In this document: piece after piece, positions 40,639 to 52,051 of the stretch
Layout: every line of letters begins with the position of its first letter
Numbering within the stretch: the first letter of the stretch is position 1
Assembly: GCA_027491115.1 (NCBI GenBank)
Contig: JAIXWV010000030.1
Coordinates: 62,001-126,000 of the forward strand
DNA: 64,000 nt
Direction: 5' to 3'
From: Pseudomonadota bacterium
Lineage (GTDB): Bacteria; Bdellovibrionota; UBA1018; CAIMNF01
Translations under genes and position numbers: made by a program
The notes under the pieces: model-generated
Databases searched by the model: none
Told to the model about the DNA's origin: nothing
What the model saw: only the letters and a program-made list of their open reading frames with translations

Positions 40639-43538
40639 GATTCAATCGGAGCGCAAGAACAGACCAGATTGCGATCCCCGTAGACATTGTCAATCCGTGC
40701 GACGGACGGCCAGAATTTCTTCTGTCGGATCGCCGGAAGCGGATAGGCCGCTTCCTCGCGAGAATAAGGGAACATCCATTCCGTTGAAGCCACCATCTCG
40801 GCGGTGTGGGGCGCGTTTTTGAGAGGATTGTTTTTCCGTTCCGCCTTCCCGGTCCGGATGGCTTCGATCTCCGAGCGTATCGAGATCATGGCGTCGATGA
40901 AGCGATCCATCTCAGCTTTGGATTCGCTCTCGGTCGGCTCAATCATGAGCGTTCCAGCCACCGGGAAAGAAATGGTGGGTGCATGGAATCCGTAATCCAT
41001 CAGGCGCTTGGCCAGATCTTCTACCTCGACTCCGGTTTCGGCCTTGATCGGGCGAAGATCCAAAATGCACTCATGGGCCACGCGTCCGGACCGCCCCCGG
41101 TACAAGACCGGGTAATGGGACTCAAGGCGCTTGGCCATGTAGTTCGCATTCAGGATCGCCACTTCGGTTGCCCGACGCAAACCTTCACCGCCCATGAGTT
41201 TCATGTATACCCAGGAAATCGGAAGAATGCTGGCACTTCCCCAAGGGGCGGCAGAAACCGCGCCCAACGCCTGGGATCCTCCAGTTTTCGCGCCGGAATA
41301 GCGGAGAAGACTGTGCCCAGGCAGGAAGGGGGCCAACTGGTTTTTCACCGCGATCGGTCCCATTCCGGGTCCGCCGCCGCCGTGCGGAATGCAAAACGTT
41401 TTGTGGAGATTGAGGTGACACACATCGGGACCAAAGTGCCCGGGTTTGCAAACCCCGATTTGGGCATTCATGTTGGCGCCGTCCATGTAAACTTGGCCGC
41501 CACGTGCGTGGATGACTTCACAGATTTCGCGGATGTTTTCCTCAAAGACTCCGTGCGTGGACGGGTAAGTGACCATGAGCGCAGCCAGCTGGGCGGAATG
41601 GATGTCGGCAAGTCGCTTCAGGTCCGCCAGATCGACATTCCCATCGCTGTCGCACTCCACCACCACCACCTTGAAACCGGCCATGACGGCCGATGCCGGA
41701 TTAGTTCCATGGGCAGACTTGGGAATGAGGCAGATATTCCGATGCGCGTCTCCCCGACTTTCGTGATAGGCACGGATAGCGAGCAAGCCAGTATACTCGC
41801 CTTGAGATCCTGCGTTGGGCTGAAGAGATACCGCATCGAAGCCGGTCACTTCCGCCAACATGCTTTCGAGATCACGGAACAACTCGAGGTACCCCTCGGT
41901 CTGGGACGCTGGCGCCGCCGGATGGAGCCTGCCGAACTCAGGCCAGGTCACAGGAATCATTTCGACCGTGGCATTCAATTTCATGGTGCAGGATCCGAGT
42001 GGGATCATCGAGAAATTGAGAGAAAGATCTTTTTTCTCGAGCTTCGACATGTACCGGAGCATCTCGTGCTCCGAGTGGTAGCTGTTGAACACCGGATGAG
42101 CCAAAACCCGGTCGTCACGAATCAGATCTTCCGGAATCTGTGGAATCAGGGAGTCCACACCCAGTGAAGCCGGGGTCTCTTTTCCACCAGTGAGAATCCG
42201 CACCAGCCTGTCGAGCTCTCCTGCGTCGACGACCTCGTCGATTGCAATCGTGATCCGATCTCCCTCTTTCCGGAAGTTGAACCCTTCATCCAGACCTTGT
42301 TTTTGAATCCCATCCGCACGGGATCCCGCTTCGAAGGTGACGGTATCGAAGAAAGTCTCCGAGTGGAGCGGAAACCCGGCATTCCGGATGGCACGCGCCA
42401 GGAGGACAGCTCCACCATGGATCCGCTTGGCGATGCGAAGCAGGCCCTCGGGACCGTGATAAACCGCATACATGGAAGACATCACCGCAAGCAAAACCTG
42501 CGAGGTACAAATGTTGCTCGTCGCCTTTTCACGGCGGATGTGTTGTTCGCGCGTCTGGAGGGCCAGTCGGATCGCAGGCTTGCCGCGTGCATCCTTCGAA
42601 AGACCGACAATGCGGCCGGGCAGACTGCGCTTGTATTCATCCTTACAGGACATGTAGGCCGCACTCGGCCCACCAAAGCCCATCGGAACACCGAACCGCT
42701 GCATGCTTCCCACGGCGATGTCGGCTCCGAGCGATCCCGGACTCTTCAGAAGCAGCAAGGCCATCGGGTCGGCGGCAATGGTCACCATCAGGCCGGCGGC
42801 CTTAGCCTGTTCGATCTTCCGCGGAAGATCGGAATCGATTCGTCCCTGCGTATCAGGATATTGAAATAAGCAACCAAAGTGACGCCGAGTGGGGTTGAAC
42901 GATCCCTCGTCGAAGAGCTCGATTTCGATCCCAAGCGGCAGGGCGCGGGTGCGAATCACTTCGACGTTCTGGGGGTGAAGTCCCGAGGAAACCGCAAATA
43001 CATTCCTATCGCCCTCAGGGTGAATGGCGCGACTCATGGCCATGGCCTCAGCACAGGCCGTGGCCTCGTCCAGAAGGGATGCGTTGGCCACCGGCAGGCC
43101 GGTCAGGTCGGTGACCAGGGTCTGGAAATTCAAAATCGCCTCCAGCCGCCCCTGGGCGATCTCGGCCTGATAGGGGGTGTACTGGGTGTACCACCCTGGA
43201 TTCTCAAGAATATTCCTTTGAATCACCGGCGGAACCAAGGTGTCATGGAAACCGAGCCCGATCAGGGAACGCATCACCCGGTTTTTTTCTGCCACTTCTT
43301 TAAGCTCGCGGAGAACCGCCACTTCACTTGGCAAGGACTTCACTGCAAGAGGCGCGTCGGTCCTAATGGAGGCCGGAACCGTTTGTGCAATGAGCTCGTC
43401 AAGAGAATTCAAGTCAAGCGCATTCAGCATTTCTTTTTGCTCTTTTTCCGGGGGGCCGATATGCCGCATTGAAAAGGTGTGGAAATCCGCCCATTCGATT
43501 TTTTTAAGAATTTCAGCCTTTTTTCCGGTGGTTTGCAT
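40626..43538 (-). CDS. gcvP: glycine dehydrogenase (decarboxylating), P protein
   Basis: PLP enzyme that decarboxylates glycine and loads GcvH. Single-chain form, 970 aa. The PLP lysine (Lys713) lies in [18 protein letters not shown], and the opening has [20 protein letters not shown]. The N-terminal half carries [21 protein letters not shown]. It is transcribed towards gcvTH rather than with them. ATAAGG is about 8 nt before the ATG. No glycine riboswitch is evident in the 101-bp upstream gap. Confidence 0.97.
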   Translation of the reverse strand: MQTTGKKAEILKKIEWADFHTFSMRHIGPPEKEQKEMLNALDLNSLDELIAQTVPASIRTDAPLAVKSLPSEVAVLRELKEVAEKNRVMRSLIGLGFHDTLVPPVIQRNILENPGWYTQYTPYQAEIAQGRLEAILNFQTLVTDLTGLPVANASLLDEATACAEAMAMSRAIHPEGDRNVFAVSSGLHPQNVEVIRTRALPLGIEIELFDEGSFNPTRRHFGCLFQYPDTQGRIDSDLPRKIEQAKAAGLMVTIAADPMALLLLKSPGSLGADIAVGSMQRFGVPMGFGGPSAAYMSCKDEYKRSLPGRIVGLSKDARGKPAIRLALQTREQHIRREKATSNICTSQVLLAVMSSMYAVYHGPEGLLRIAKRIHGGAVLLARAIRNAGFPLHSETFFDTVTFEAGSRADGIQKQGLDEGFNFRKEGDRITIAIDEVVDAGELDRLVRILTGGKETPASLGVDSLIPQIPEDLIRDDRVLAHPVFNSYHSEHEMLRYMSKLEKKDLSLNFSMIPLGSCTMKLNATVEMIPVTWPEFGRLHPAAPASQTEGYLELFRDLESMLAEVTGFDAVSLQPNAGSQGEYTGLLAIRAYHESRGDAHRNICLIPKSAHGTNPASAVMAGFKVVVVECDSDGNVDLADLKRLADIHSAQLAALMVTYPSTHGVFEENIREICEVIHARGGQVYMDGANMNAQIGVCKPGHFGPDVCHLNLHKTFCIPHGGGGPGMGPIAVKNQLAPFLPGHSLLRYSGAKTGGSQALGAVSAAPWGSASILPISWVYMKLMGGEGLRRATEVAILNANYMAKRLESHYPVLYRGRSGRVAHECILDLRPIKAETGVEVEDLAKRLMDYGFHAPTISFPVAGTLMIEPTESESKAEMDRFIDAMISIRSEIEAIRTGKAERKNNPLKNAPHTAEMVASTEWMFPYSREEAAYPLPAIRQKKFWPSVARIDNVYGDRNLVCSCAPIESYSS

Positions 43539-43639
43539 GCAGTGACCTTATCGCAGGTTTCGTTTTTCAGAAAGCTCTTCCCATTTTTTTTTTGATCCGG
43601 TAAGGTGCGGACTCTGTTTTCACAACCCTGATTTATCGG

Positions 43640-43981
43640 ATGCAACAACACTTGGATTTACAACTTCAGCTTCACGAATCGAATCAGTCCGCACCAGAAA
43701 CCTCCCGCAAGGAAGGCCCAGCGATGCGCGACTGGATGGCATCTTTCAACACAGCAGTCCTCACCACCCTGACGGATTCGGCCCCCATCGCCTCGGATCT
43801 TCCAGAGCTGATGGCTTCTCCGGAGTTCGCTGCTCTGATCATTGCGGCCGGACACCTGGCAGACTCCCAGAAGCTGAGTCCGGAAGATGCCGCCGAGCGG
43901 ATCGTCCGCTGCTTCCGTCAAGCCAGTTCCATTTGGAACGCCGCCCTACTCAAGCGCGGCATGCAGAGCATGCTGAGTTAA
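43640..43981 (+). CDS. hypothetical protein, 113 aa
   Basis: A soluble protein. The first 30 residues are Gln/Ser-rich; residues about 35-105 are helical, with a pattern LPELMASPEFAALIIAAGHLADSQKLSPEDAAERIVRCFRQ in pieces. Possible starts are ATG 43640 and ATG 43724 (MRDWMASF). Divergent from gcvP and convergent with the TonB-like gene. No family recognised. Confidence 0.6.
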   Translation: MQQHLDLQLQLHESNQSAPETSRKEGPAMRDWMASFNTAVLTTLTDSAPIASDLPELMASPEFAALIIAAGHLADSQKLSPEDAAERIVRCFRQASSIWNAALLKRGMQSMLS

Positions 43982-44009
43982 GAGTCTCTTCAGCCCGGTT
44001 TTCAAGGAT

Positions 44010-44822
44010 TTATGTTTTCAGGATGAAGTCCCAACGAATCTGAACTTCGCCCTTTATGTCCACCAGCCCCCTTGGGGGATTGGGGTATGGGCCGGCGCGA
44101 TTGAGCGCATCCACTGCCGCCTGGTCTAGGTCCTGGGATCCGGATTCTTCCAGAACCTGAATTCTTAAGATCTGCCCTTGCTGGTTCAGGGTAACCAGGG
44201 CCCGGGTGACATGATCCGCATTCGAGGCCAGCTTTCTTCCGCTCTTCAGGATCTTTTGAATGTTCTGTCGAACCAAGGGCTGCCAGGCTTGATCGAGTTG
44301 CTTTCTGACCCGTTCGAAGTAGGAATAGAACACAAACTCCTTGGTGTTGAGAGCGGTCACCTCACCCTCACGAACTCCTTGAATATACTGTCCACCCTTC
44401 AAGGCCTCGCCGAATTGTGGATTGGCCCATCGGCGCTCATCTGTGTACTCCTTTGGCGCCTCTTTCTTCATCCTCATTCCCAAATCTGAGAGCTTAGGCA
44501 CTCTTTGGGGCCGCGGAATGGCTGAGATCGCACCGCCCCCGCCCTCATTTCGGGCCACTGTTTCCTGGCGGGTCACCCGATTTTGATCGCTCAAGAAAGA
44601 GTTCGGTTTGGGTTCCGCTTCGGTCGGTTCCGCCTCAGAGCGTACGATCGACTTCGCACGATCCTGGGGGGTAACCGGTTTCGGGGCGAGGGTGATCTCA
44701 ATAGGCACCTGGAGATCGTGCTTCCAGTTGGAGTTTTTGAGCACGATCCAGATCAGAAGCGCGAGCACCAGGTGCAGCGCCAAGGATCTATAGATGGGGT
44801 TTTCTTGTAACCGAACGTCCAC
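44010..44822 (-). CDS. TonB-family energy-transducer-like protein
   Basis: 270 aa. One membrane helix (residues about 13-28, LALHLVLALLIWIVLK), a charged periplasmic linker, and a TonB C-terminal domain (about 175-270) with ALVTLNQQGQILRIQVLEESGSQDLDQAAVDALNRAGPYPNPP in segments. TonB passes proton-motive force from ExbBD to outer-membrane receptors; ExbBD are not in the window. Start is GTG 44822 with AAGGTCAAGG upstream. A TAGAAT -10 box is at 44863-44868, inside the short gap after the PBP1A gene. Confidence 0.85.
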   Translation of the reverse strand: MDVRLQENPIYRSLALHLVLALLIWIVLKNSNWKHDLQVPIEITLAPKPVTPQDRAKSIVRSEAEPTEAEPKPNSFLSDQNRVTRQETVARNEGGGGAISAIPRPQRVPKLSDLGMRMKKEAPKEYTDERRWANPQFGEALKGGQYIQGVREGEVTALNTKEFVFYSYFERVRKQLDQAWQPLVRQNIQKILKSGRKLASNADHVTRALVTLNQQGQILRIQVLEESGSQDLDQAAVDALNRAGPYPNPPRGLVDIKGEVQIRWDFILKT

Positions 44823-44882
44823 GCCTTGACCTTATCGGCAGAATCCTGTCGCCGATTGACTGAATTCTAGCACATTTCTCAC

Positions 44883-47414
44883 CTATCGGTCTTCGCGGAG
44901 CACGTCGTCATCGACCTGTTCGATCTTGATCGGTCCTTTTTTCGGGCGCTTGGGCTCATCTGGGTCAACTTCGGGCTCCGAGTCACGTGCCCCGGGCTCG
45001 GTTCCTGAAATGAAGGCTTCCCGCGTTCCCCTGCCACCGGATAGCGGTTTCCCGGTTTTAGGGTCAACTTGGACAAAGGCGATTCCAGTGGGTGCGTCAA
45101 AGTCCACCACCGGGTAATCCTTCAGAATCTGGTTCATGTAACGAATCCAAACCGGCAGGGCTGTGTTGGCACCTGACTCCCCTCGTCCCATGCTTCGCTG
45201 GTCGTCATATCCGATCCAAACCCCGGTGACCACCTGGGGAGAAAAACCGATGAACCACCCGTCACGGAAGTCCTGGGTGGTTCCGGTTTTTCCTGCAATG
45301 GGACGCCCCAGTGCGCTGGCCTTGGCCGCCGTTCCGTACTGGACCACCTCTTTCATAAGGTGGGTCATCACGTAAGCCACACGAGGATCGAGTCTGAGAC
45401 CGGGAACCAATGGCGCAAAGGGGGCTGTTTCCATCTCCGTGGTTTCTTTCATCTCACCACGCTCAGCCGGGAGGTCGGCGGAGGTTTCCAGAGTCCTGCC
45501 ATCCCGATCGGAGATGGCCTGGAATACATTGGCTCGGAACGGCCTCCCCAGCATTGGAAAAGCGGTGAAAGCATGAACCAAATCCTGTACGGTGGTGACC
45601 GCTGATCCAAGCGAGATTGAAAGATCGGGATTGAACTCGGTTTCAATACCCAAGCGCTTGGCCTGACGAATGACCGACTGGACCTTGATGTCTTGGACGA
45701 TCTTCACAGTCGGGATATTTCTCGAGTTGATCAGGGCTTGGCGGAAAGTCGTATCTCCATAAAACTTTTCCTCGTAGTTCTCGGGCTTCCAGGTCCCGTT
45801 GTCCTTGTCCTCAAAGACAATCGGCGCATCGACGATGATACTCACCGGGGTGTAGCCTTTTTCGATTGCCGCCGAGTAAATGATCGGCTTGAAGGTCGAG
45901 CCCATTTGGCGTTTCGCTTGCACCGCTCGGTTGAATTCGGACTTGGCGTAGTTGAAGCCTCCGACCATCGCCAGAATCTGCCCGGTCTGCACATCCACCG
46001 AGTACAGGGCTCCCTCAATCTCAGGCTCTTGTGTCAGGTTTGCTCTCCACATCCCTCCGGCATAGGACTGGGGCTTGACCCAAACGAGGTCACCCGGTTG
46101 AACTACATCCGCAACGGTTCGCGGAGGCCGGTTCGCTTGTCCAGCGGGATAAGCCCACTTCATGCCGTCGAGAGAGAGCATGACAGAGTCGAGTCCGATC
46201 GATGCCGTCGCCGATTTCTTGTCGGCTGCGATCTGGGTGATCAAGGCCGGCAGCCTCTTCCCTTTCACCGCTTTTTCATGTCCTGGGTCGAACTCTGCGA
46301 TGGCAGACTCGAGGTCCAGTGCTCCCTCAGTGGTCAGGAAGCGAAACGGGAAGGCATCTTGCGTGAGCTGCTTCCGCAGTTCTGCCTGCTTGTTGGCCCA
46401 GTCCTTCTGTTCGATGCGTGCGATCGGCCCCCTGTAGCCCTTGCGTTGATCGATCTCTTCAAGACCTTCCTCCAGGGCCTCTTGCGCGTAAGTCGAGTAC
46501 TTCGCTGCCGAGGGGATGGTGACTGTCAAACCATCTTCATACAGCATTTTCTCGCCGTACTTTTGGATCATGTGGCGCCGGAGGTATTCCACAAAGTGCG
46601 GTGCGATGGCTTTGGCCGTCCCATCGTTAACGAAAATCCGGATCCTTTCCGCAGCGGCGTTTTTTTGCTCGTTCTCGGAGATGTGCCGGTTCTCTCTCAT
46701 TCGCTTCAGCACATAGAGTTGCCGTTCCTTGGCTTTCTTGGGGTTCAAGAGCGGGGAGTATTTCCCGGGTGCGGTCGGGAGCCCCGCGATGAGCGCCATC
46801 TCGGCGAGAGTCAGTGCCTTCAAGTCCTTGTGGAAATAAGTGCGGGCGGCGGCCTGTACGCCGTAAGCCCCACTGCCTAGATAGATCTGATTGAGATAGA
46901 GGTAGAGGATCTCTTCTTTCTTCAGGTTCTTTTCTAGCTGGAATGCGATGAAAAATTCTTTCAATTTCCGGATCAGATTTCTCTCCGGACTCAGATAGAG
47001 GGATTTTGCAATCTGCTGGGTGATGGTAGATCCGCCTTGGACCACCTGCCCCGCAAGAAAATTCGCGATCGCCGCACGGGCGATGGCGACGAAGTTCACG
47101 CCTTGGTGCTCGAAAAAGGTCGCATCTTCTGCTGAAAGAAAAGCCTGGACCAATTTTGCCGGCATCTGGTCGTAGGGAGTGAGGTAGCGACGTTCCTTAT
47201 AGAACTCGGCCATCACTTTGGTCGATTTTCCTTCGATTGACAGGATTTGAGTGACGCCTGGCGGACGATAATCCGAAACCTTTCGTATCTCCGGTATGTC
47301 TTTCTGGATGCTTTGGTACACGTACCAGACGACTCCTGTGAGTGCGATCTCTCCAGCGACTGCGCCGATCAAGAGGACCTTGAGACTCGCTTTGATTTTC
47401 CGGAGGATTTTCAT
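44883..47414 (-). CDS. mrcA: bifunctional penicillin-binding protein 1A
   Basis: Peptidoglycan glycosyltransferase and transpeptidase, 843 aa. A membrane helix (about 10-33) is followed by the GT51 domain with EDATFFEHQGVNFVAIARA, GGSTITQQIAKSLYLSPERN and the second catalytic Glu region, an OB-like insert (about 320-460), and the transpeptidase with STFK (Ser506), SRN and KTGTT motifs. A Pro/acidic C-terminal tail follows. No clear Shine-Dalgarno; TAGACT with an upstream TG lies 9 nt before the ATG. Length and domains fit PBP1A rather than PBP1B. Confidence 0.95.
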   Translation of the reverse strand: MKILRKIKASLKVLLIGAVAGEIALTGVVWYVYQSIQKDIPEIRKVSDYRPPGVTQILSIEGKSTKVMAEFYKERRYLTPYDQMPAKLVQAFLSAEDATFFEHQGVNFVAIARAAIANFLAGQVVQGGSTITQQIAKSLYLSPERNLIRKLKEFFIAFQLEKNLKKEEILYLYLNQIYLGSGAYGVQAAARTYFHKDLKALTLAEMALIAGLPTAPGKYSPLLNPKKAKERQLYVLKRMRENRHISENEQKNAAAERIRIFVNDGTAKAIAPHFVEYLRRHMIQKYGEKMLYEDGLTVTIPSAAKYSTYAQEALEEGLEEIDQRKGYRGPIARIEQKDWANKQAELRKQLTQDAFPFRFLTTEGALDLESAIAEFDPGHEKAVKGKRLPALITQIAADKKSATASIGLDSVMLSLDGMKWAYPAGQANRPPRTVADVVQPGDLVWVKPQSYAGGMWRANLTQEPEIEGALYSVDVQTGQILAMVGGFNYAKSEFNRAVQAKRQMGSTFKPIIYSAAIEKGYTPVSIIVDAPIVFEDKDNGTWKPENYEEKFYGDTTFRQALINSRNIPTVKIVQDIKVQSVIRQAKRLGIETEFNPDLSISLGSAVTTVQDLVHAFTAFPMLGRPFRANVFQAISDRDGRTLETSADLPAERGEMKETTEMETAPFAPLVPGLRLDPRVAYVMTHLMKEVVQYGTAAKASALGRPIAGKTGTTQDFRDGWFIGFSPQVVTGVWIGYDDQRSMGRGESGANTALPVWIRYMNQILKDYPVVDFDAPTGIAFVQVDPKTGKPLSGGRGTREAFISGTEPGARDSEPEVDPDEPKRPKKGPIKIEQVDDDVLREDR

Positions 47415-47423
47415 GCGGATCCC

Positions 47424-47432
47424 AGTCTAGCA
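47424..47432 (-). promoter_or_regulatory. possible extended -10 of the PBP1A gene
   Basis: Minus strand TGCTAGACT (TG, one base, TAGACT at 47424-47429), ending 9 nt before ATG 47414. No good -35 at 16-18 bp, though two TTGAC boxes lie further upstream (24 bp and beyond). Confidence 0.3.
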
Positions 47433-47466
47433 CTCCGGTATCGCGCACGGTATGGTCAAAATATTG

Positions 47467-48207
47467 TCAAAGTTTCTTCCAGTGGATCAGGTACTCGTGA
47501 TTGCCGTCTCCACCTGCAATAGGGGAATCGATTGTACCACAGTGCAACAGTGATTCACCACGGGACCATTCAAGAGCTTGCTGTAATGCGGTTTTCCTCG
47601 CCTCGGGGTCTCGAACGATTCCACCTGACCCGAGGTGCTCCTTACCGACCTCGAATTGCGGCTTGAAGAGCACCACCAGATCCGCATTCGTCGTCAGCCC
47701 CTTCATGACCGCTGGGAGGACCAAACGAACAGAGATGAACGAGACGTCCATGACGAGGATGGATGCTGGCGTGGCAAAGTCTTTAGGATCGAATTTGCGT
47801 GCATGGTATTTTTCAACATTGATCACGCGAGAGTCTTGCTGGAGGCGCGGGTCTAGCTGACCGTGTCCGACATCGACAGCATAGACTTGCTTAGCCCCTC
47901 TCGAGAGAAGCACTTCTGTGAAGCCCCCTGTGGACGCTCCAATGTCGAGTGCCACCCGCCCAGTCGGGTCGACACAAAAAGAATCTAGCGCTGCGATGAG
48001 TTTGAGAGCCCCCCTGGAAACCCATTGTTTTTCAGGAAATTCGACCTCGATCGAGTCATTCGCATCCACTCCGGCTGCAGGCTTCACGACGGACCGTCCT
48101 TGTACCTTGACTCGACCTGATTCGATCCACTCTCTCGCTCTCGTTCTTGTGGGGGCCAGTCCCCGTTCCACCAGGACTTGATCGAGACGCCGGACTTCTC
48201 GACTCAT
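47467..48207 (-). CDS. tlyA: TlyA-family rRNA 2'-O-methyltransferase
   Basis: 246 aa. An S4 RNA-binding domain (about 1-60, RLDQVLVERGLAPTRTRAREWIESGRVKV) precedes an FtsJ-like SAM methyltransferase domain with LDIGASTGGFTEVLLSRGA (about 88-106) and the K-D-K-E-type residues including MDVSFIS and FKPQFEVGKE. TlyA proteins methylate 16S/23S rRNA ribose and were first called haemolysins. The start overlaps the xseB stop (ATGA). 53 nt separate it from the PBP1A gene downstream. Confidence 0.95.
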   Translation of the reverse strand: MSREVRRLDQVLVERGLAPTRTRAREWIESGRVKVQGRSVVKPAAGVDANDSIEVEFPEKQWVSRGALKLIAALDSFCVDPTGRVALDIGASTGGFTEVLLSRGAKQVYAVDVGHGQLDPRLQQDSRVINVEKYHARKFDPKDFATPASILVMDVSFISVRLVLPAVMKGLTTNADLVVLFKPQFEVGKEHLGSGGIVRDPEARKTALQQALEWSRGESLLHCGTIDSPIAGGDGNHEYLIHWKKL

Positions 48208-48440
48208 GTCGGATCTGAGATAGATTTGGTTTCAATCCCCGCAGATCCCGCTTTCACTAGCATTTCGACCTTTTGTTCAGCCTGCGAGAGTAGCGTCTGA
48301 CATTGCTGAATCAATCCGACACCCTCTTGGAAGGCCGTCAGGGACTCCTCGAGCGGGAGATTCCCGGACTCGATGTTTTTTACGATCGCTTCTAGGCGGA
48401 CCATTGCGGATTCGAAGGGGTTCGTCTGTTCCATGTTCAT
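48204..48440 (-). CDS. xseB: exodeoxyribonuclease VII small subunit
   Basis: 78 aa. FESAMVRLEAIVKNIESGNLPLEESLTAFQEGVGLI and the following helix (residues 8-60, given here in part) are the XseB family signature: a two-helix protein that binds XseA. Start ATG 48440 shares ATGA with the upstream gene stop; ATG 48434 is an alternative. Stop overlaps tlyA. XseA, the catalytic subunit, is not next door, unlike the common xseA-xseB order. Confidence 0.93.
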   Translation of the reverse strand: MNMEQTNPFESAMVRLEAIVKNIESGNLPLEESLTAFQEGVGLIQQCQTLLSQAEQKVEMLVKAGSAGIETKSISDPT

Positions 48441-50110
48441 TCCGTTATCACATGGATCACCCGGGGCGAAACAGGAAGAAGTCCCAGGATGGGCTGGGCG
48501 GAATTTGCGGGTCCGATCCGGACCTGGCTTAGGCCTTCGGGAATCTGAACCGCCATGAAGCGGGGCGACCGGGGATCGAGTGGGGAATCGGTACTGATTT
48601 TTCCGTCCCAAAGAAGGGAAAAAGACAGCGGCTCGAGTCCGTATTTGTCCGTGAGGGGCTCTACCCGCGCGTGGACCGGGGGTCCTTTCGGATCAATCCG
48701 ACTCGGGCGGACGCTGCCCACTACCATGGCAGATTGATCACTCAATCCTTGTTTGACCTGCCCCAGCCATCTTCCAAGCTGGGCTTCAGGAATTTGCGGA
48801 AGGAGATGAAGTGCTCCGTCCAAGGGTTTTCGTATTTCGTAGCGATAAACAAACCCCGCCTCTTCTCCGCGTCGACTTTGAACGTCTAAGAAAGCCGGAA
48901 ACCCCGGAACCACTCGGACATTTCTCAGTTCAGCGTATCCTGCGTTTCGAGTGATTGCCCGGATCCCTTGGTGCATCGACCATCCCACGGTTAGGTGAGT
49001 CGTTTCGGGATCCTCTGACTTGCCCGTCTTGACGACTCTCACTGCAAGATTCGTTTCAACCGGCGGGGCGAGATCCACATAGGTGATCTGATCACCCAGT
49101 ACTGGCACGAAAACGGTGGCCACCGAAGAGGGATCCCCTTCTTTTGCCATCTCGATCACTCCTGCTCCGGGTTCAGCGTTCAGGATGGCAAAATAGCGCT
49201 TTCCACCAGACTCAAACATTTCCGGCTCTTCGGATCGGCCAGCGAAACTGATGCGGTACCCATCCTGTGCGGGTCCGACCAAGACACCCGAGCCCTTCAC
49301 GATACCGATTCCGGCTCGAAGCGCCAGGTCAGAAAGCTCGGTAGCGTCGAGAAGCAAGGAGGCGCCCCTGTTGGGTGCGGGTTGATGAATCAGGGTTGGC
49401 AAGTGAGCAGAACCCTCCACCTTCATCCATCCTTCGGCACGTTGATTCCGAGAAAGTGCGGTAGCCCGCTCCGGACAGAGCGCATGACCGGCATGCTGGA
49501 ACTCATGATTGAATCCGAGCTTGCAGGAGTCGCTTTCCAACTCGGAGGCAAGCGCGACATCCTCTGACTCGACTTCAACAGGGTCCCAAACCTGAGGATC
49601 GGGTCGCACCAGGGTACTGCGACCGCCTCCGACCGGACCTTTTCTTGGGCGGGTAGAAACCCCCGCTCCTGCTAGAATCTGCTGAAGCTGCTGGCGTTGC
49701 TGCTCGCTCAAACCTTTTGCCAGGGTGATGGTGGCTTCAGGGTCCACCTCTGCCGAACTTCGACTCCAGCTCAAAGTCTCTGGCGGGTTTTCTTTTTCTG
49801 CCAATGGTTGGCTAGCCAAAATCGGTGCCTGCATCCCATGGGTATTCAGGGTCGGTTCAGAAAAGTTTGATGGGATCGCCGCGGTCCAAATCCGTGCTTT
49901 TTCCCAGAGGACCTCAAATTCGGCCAGAGGAACAGGATCGGCATGGTATCCGAAAACGAAGCCGCCCATCAGACAAGACAGGACTCCACCGAGGGAGACC
50001 CACTGCGACACTCCTGAGATACTGCGTGATGCGCTTTCGGAAACGATTCCGTTCATTTCATGTAGGGCCGACATCCGGTGTCGGATCGCGTTGCTTTCAG
50101 TATGGGACAA
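48437..50110 (-). CDS. large membrane-anchored protein of unknown function
   Basis: Up to 557 aa. One hydrophobic segment near the N terminus (about residues 37-55, VSLGGVLSCLMGGFVFGYHA) suggests inner-membrane anchoring with a periplasmic body. The body contains a linker with SEQQRQQLQQILAGAG, then several beta-rich, Ig- or CNA-like stretches (about 220-550). Cysteines occur at the membrane segment and in SCKLGF/LCPERA. The 5' limit is TTG 50110; ATG 50074 or 50056 are possible, none with a good ribosome-binding site. It is co-translated with xseB (ATGA). No family recognised. Confidence 0.7.
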   Translation of the reverse strand: MSHTESNAIRHRMSALHEMNGIVSESASRSISGVSQWVSLGGVLSCLMGGFVFGYHADPVPLAEFEVLWEKARIWTAAIPSNFSEPTLNTHGMQAPILASQPLAEKENPPETLSWSRSSAEVDPEATITLAKGLSEQQRQQLQQILAGAGVSTRPRKGPVGGGRSTLVRPDPQVWDPVEVESEDVALASELESDSCKLGFNHEFQHAGHALCPERATALSRNQRAEGWMKVEGSAHLPTLIHQPAPNRGASLLLDATELSDLALRAGIGIVKGSGVLVGPAQDGYRISFAGRSEEPEMFESGGKRYFAILNAEPGAGVIEMAKEGDPSSVATVFVPVLGDQITYVDLAPPVETNLAVRVVKTGKSEDPETTHLTVGWSMHQGIRAITRNAGYAELRNVRVVPGFPAFLDVQSRRGEEAGFVYRYEIRKPLDGALHLLPQIPEAQLGRWLGQVKQGLSDQSAMVVGSVRPSRIDPKGPPVHARVEPLTDKYGLEPLSFSLLWDGKISTDSPLDPRSPRFMAVQIPEGLSQVRIGPANSAQPILGLLPVSPRVIHVITE

Positions 50111-50113
50111 AGC

Positions 50114-50125
50114 GTAAGCGCTTAC
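50114..50125. promoter_or_regulatory. LacI/CcpA-like 12-bp palindrome
   Basis: GTAAGCGCTTAC, a perfect palindrome with the central CG of LacI/GalR-family operators, lies between the atp terminator and the start of the large anchored-protein gene. The regulator is unknown. Confidence 0.4.
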
Positions 50126-50133
50126 AATAAGAA

Positions 50134-50165
50134 AGAAAAAGGCCCCGGGGAGCCCCCGAGGCCTT
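50134..50165 (-). terminator. terminator of the ATP synthase operon
   Basis: Minus strand: AAGGCCTCGGGG, loop GCT, CCCCGGGGCCTT with one G-T wobble, then TTTTTCTTTCTT. It lies 22 nt after the atpC stop. Confidence 0.92.
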
Positions 50166-50187
50166 CCTGAATCATTTGGTGCTTGGG

Positions 50188-50592
50188 TCAGCCGCCAATG
50201 GATTGACGGAGGATCGCGCGCTGGAGCTTGAGCTGGTACTTCTTGAAGCTGTGCTCGTCGAGCGAAGCATCACTCAGCATTTTCTCTGCTTTGATCTGGG
50301 CATTGCGTGCGCGGGACTGGTCGATCTCGTGCGGAAGCTCGAGGGTCTCGGCGATCACTTTGACCTTACCGCTCTCGACACTCACAAACCCACTCGAGAT
50401 GACTCCGGTCACCACAGGTTTCGAGTCCGCGACGTAGGCAAAACGACCGGTTTCGAGGCGGGAGATCATGTCGGCATGACCCGGCAGGATTTCGACCTCT
50501 CCCTTGGCCGTCGTGAGGATGAGTGATTTCACTTGCTCATCCTGGGTGAGACGGCGTTCGGGTGCGAAAATGCTCAAACTGAAGGTTTGCAT
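50188..50592 (-). CDS. atpC: ATP synthase epsilon subunit
   Basis: 134 aa; central-stalk subunit that couples and inhibits F1. FAPERRLTQDEQVKSLILTTAKGEVEILPGHADMISRLETG (residues about 8-50, partly shown) is the epsilon beta-sandwich; the C-terminal helical hairpin follows (about 85-134). GGGCGGAATC precedes the ATG. 14 nt after atpD, and followed by the operon terminator. Confidence 0.96.
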   Translation of the reverse strand: MQTFSLSIFAPERRLTQDEQVKSLILTTAKGEVEILPGHADMISRLETGRFAYVADSKPVVTGVISSGFVSVESGKVKVIAETLELPHEIDQSRARNAQIKAEKMLSDASLDEHSFKKYQLKLQRAILRQSIGG

Positions 50593-50606
50593 GATTCCGC
50601 CCTTCC

Positions 50607-52043
<1,437 letters not shown>

Positions 52044-52051
52044 TTAGAAGG

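Noticed and set aside
40806-42167. 453-codon plus-strand frame inside gcvP
   Set aside because: Antisense shadow of a full-length P protein.
43539-43639. Glycine riboswitch upstream of gcvP
   Set aside because: The 101-bp gap is too short for the usual tandem aptamer and shows no recognisable conserved core.
45693-46880. 395-codon plus-strand frame in the PBP1A gene
   Set aside because: Antisense to intact GT51 and transpeptidase motifs.
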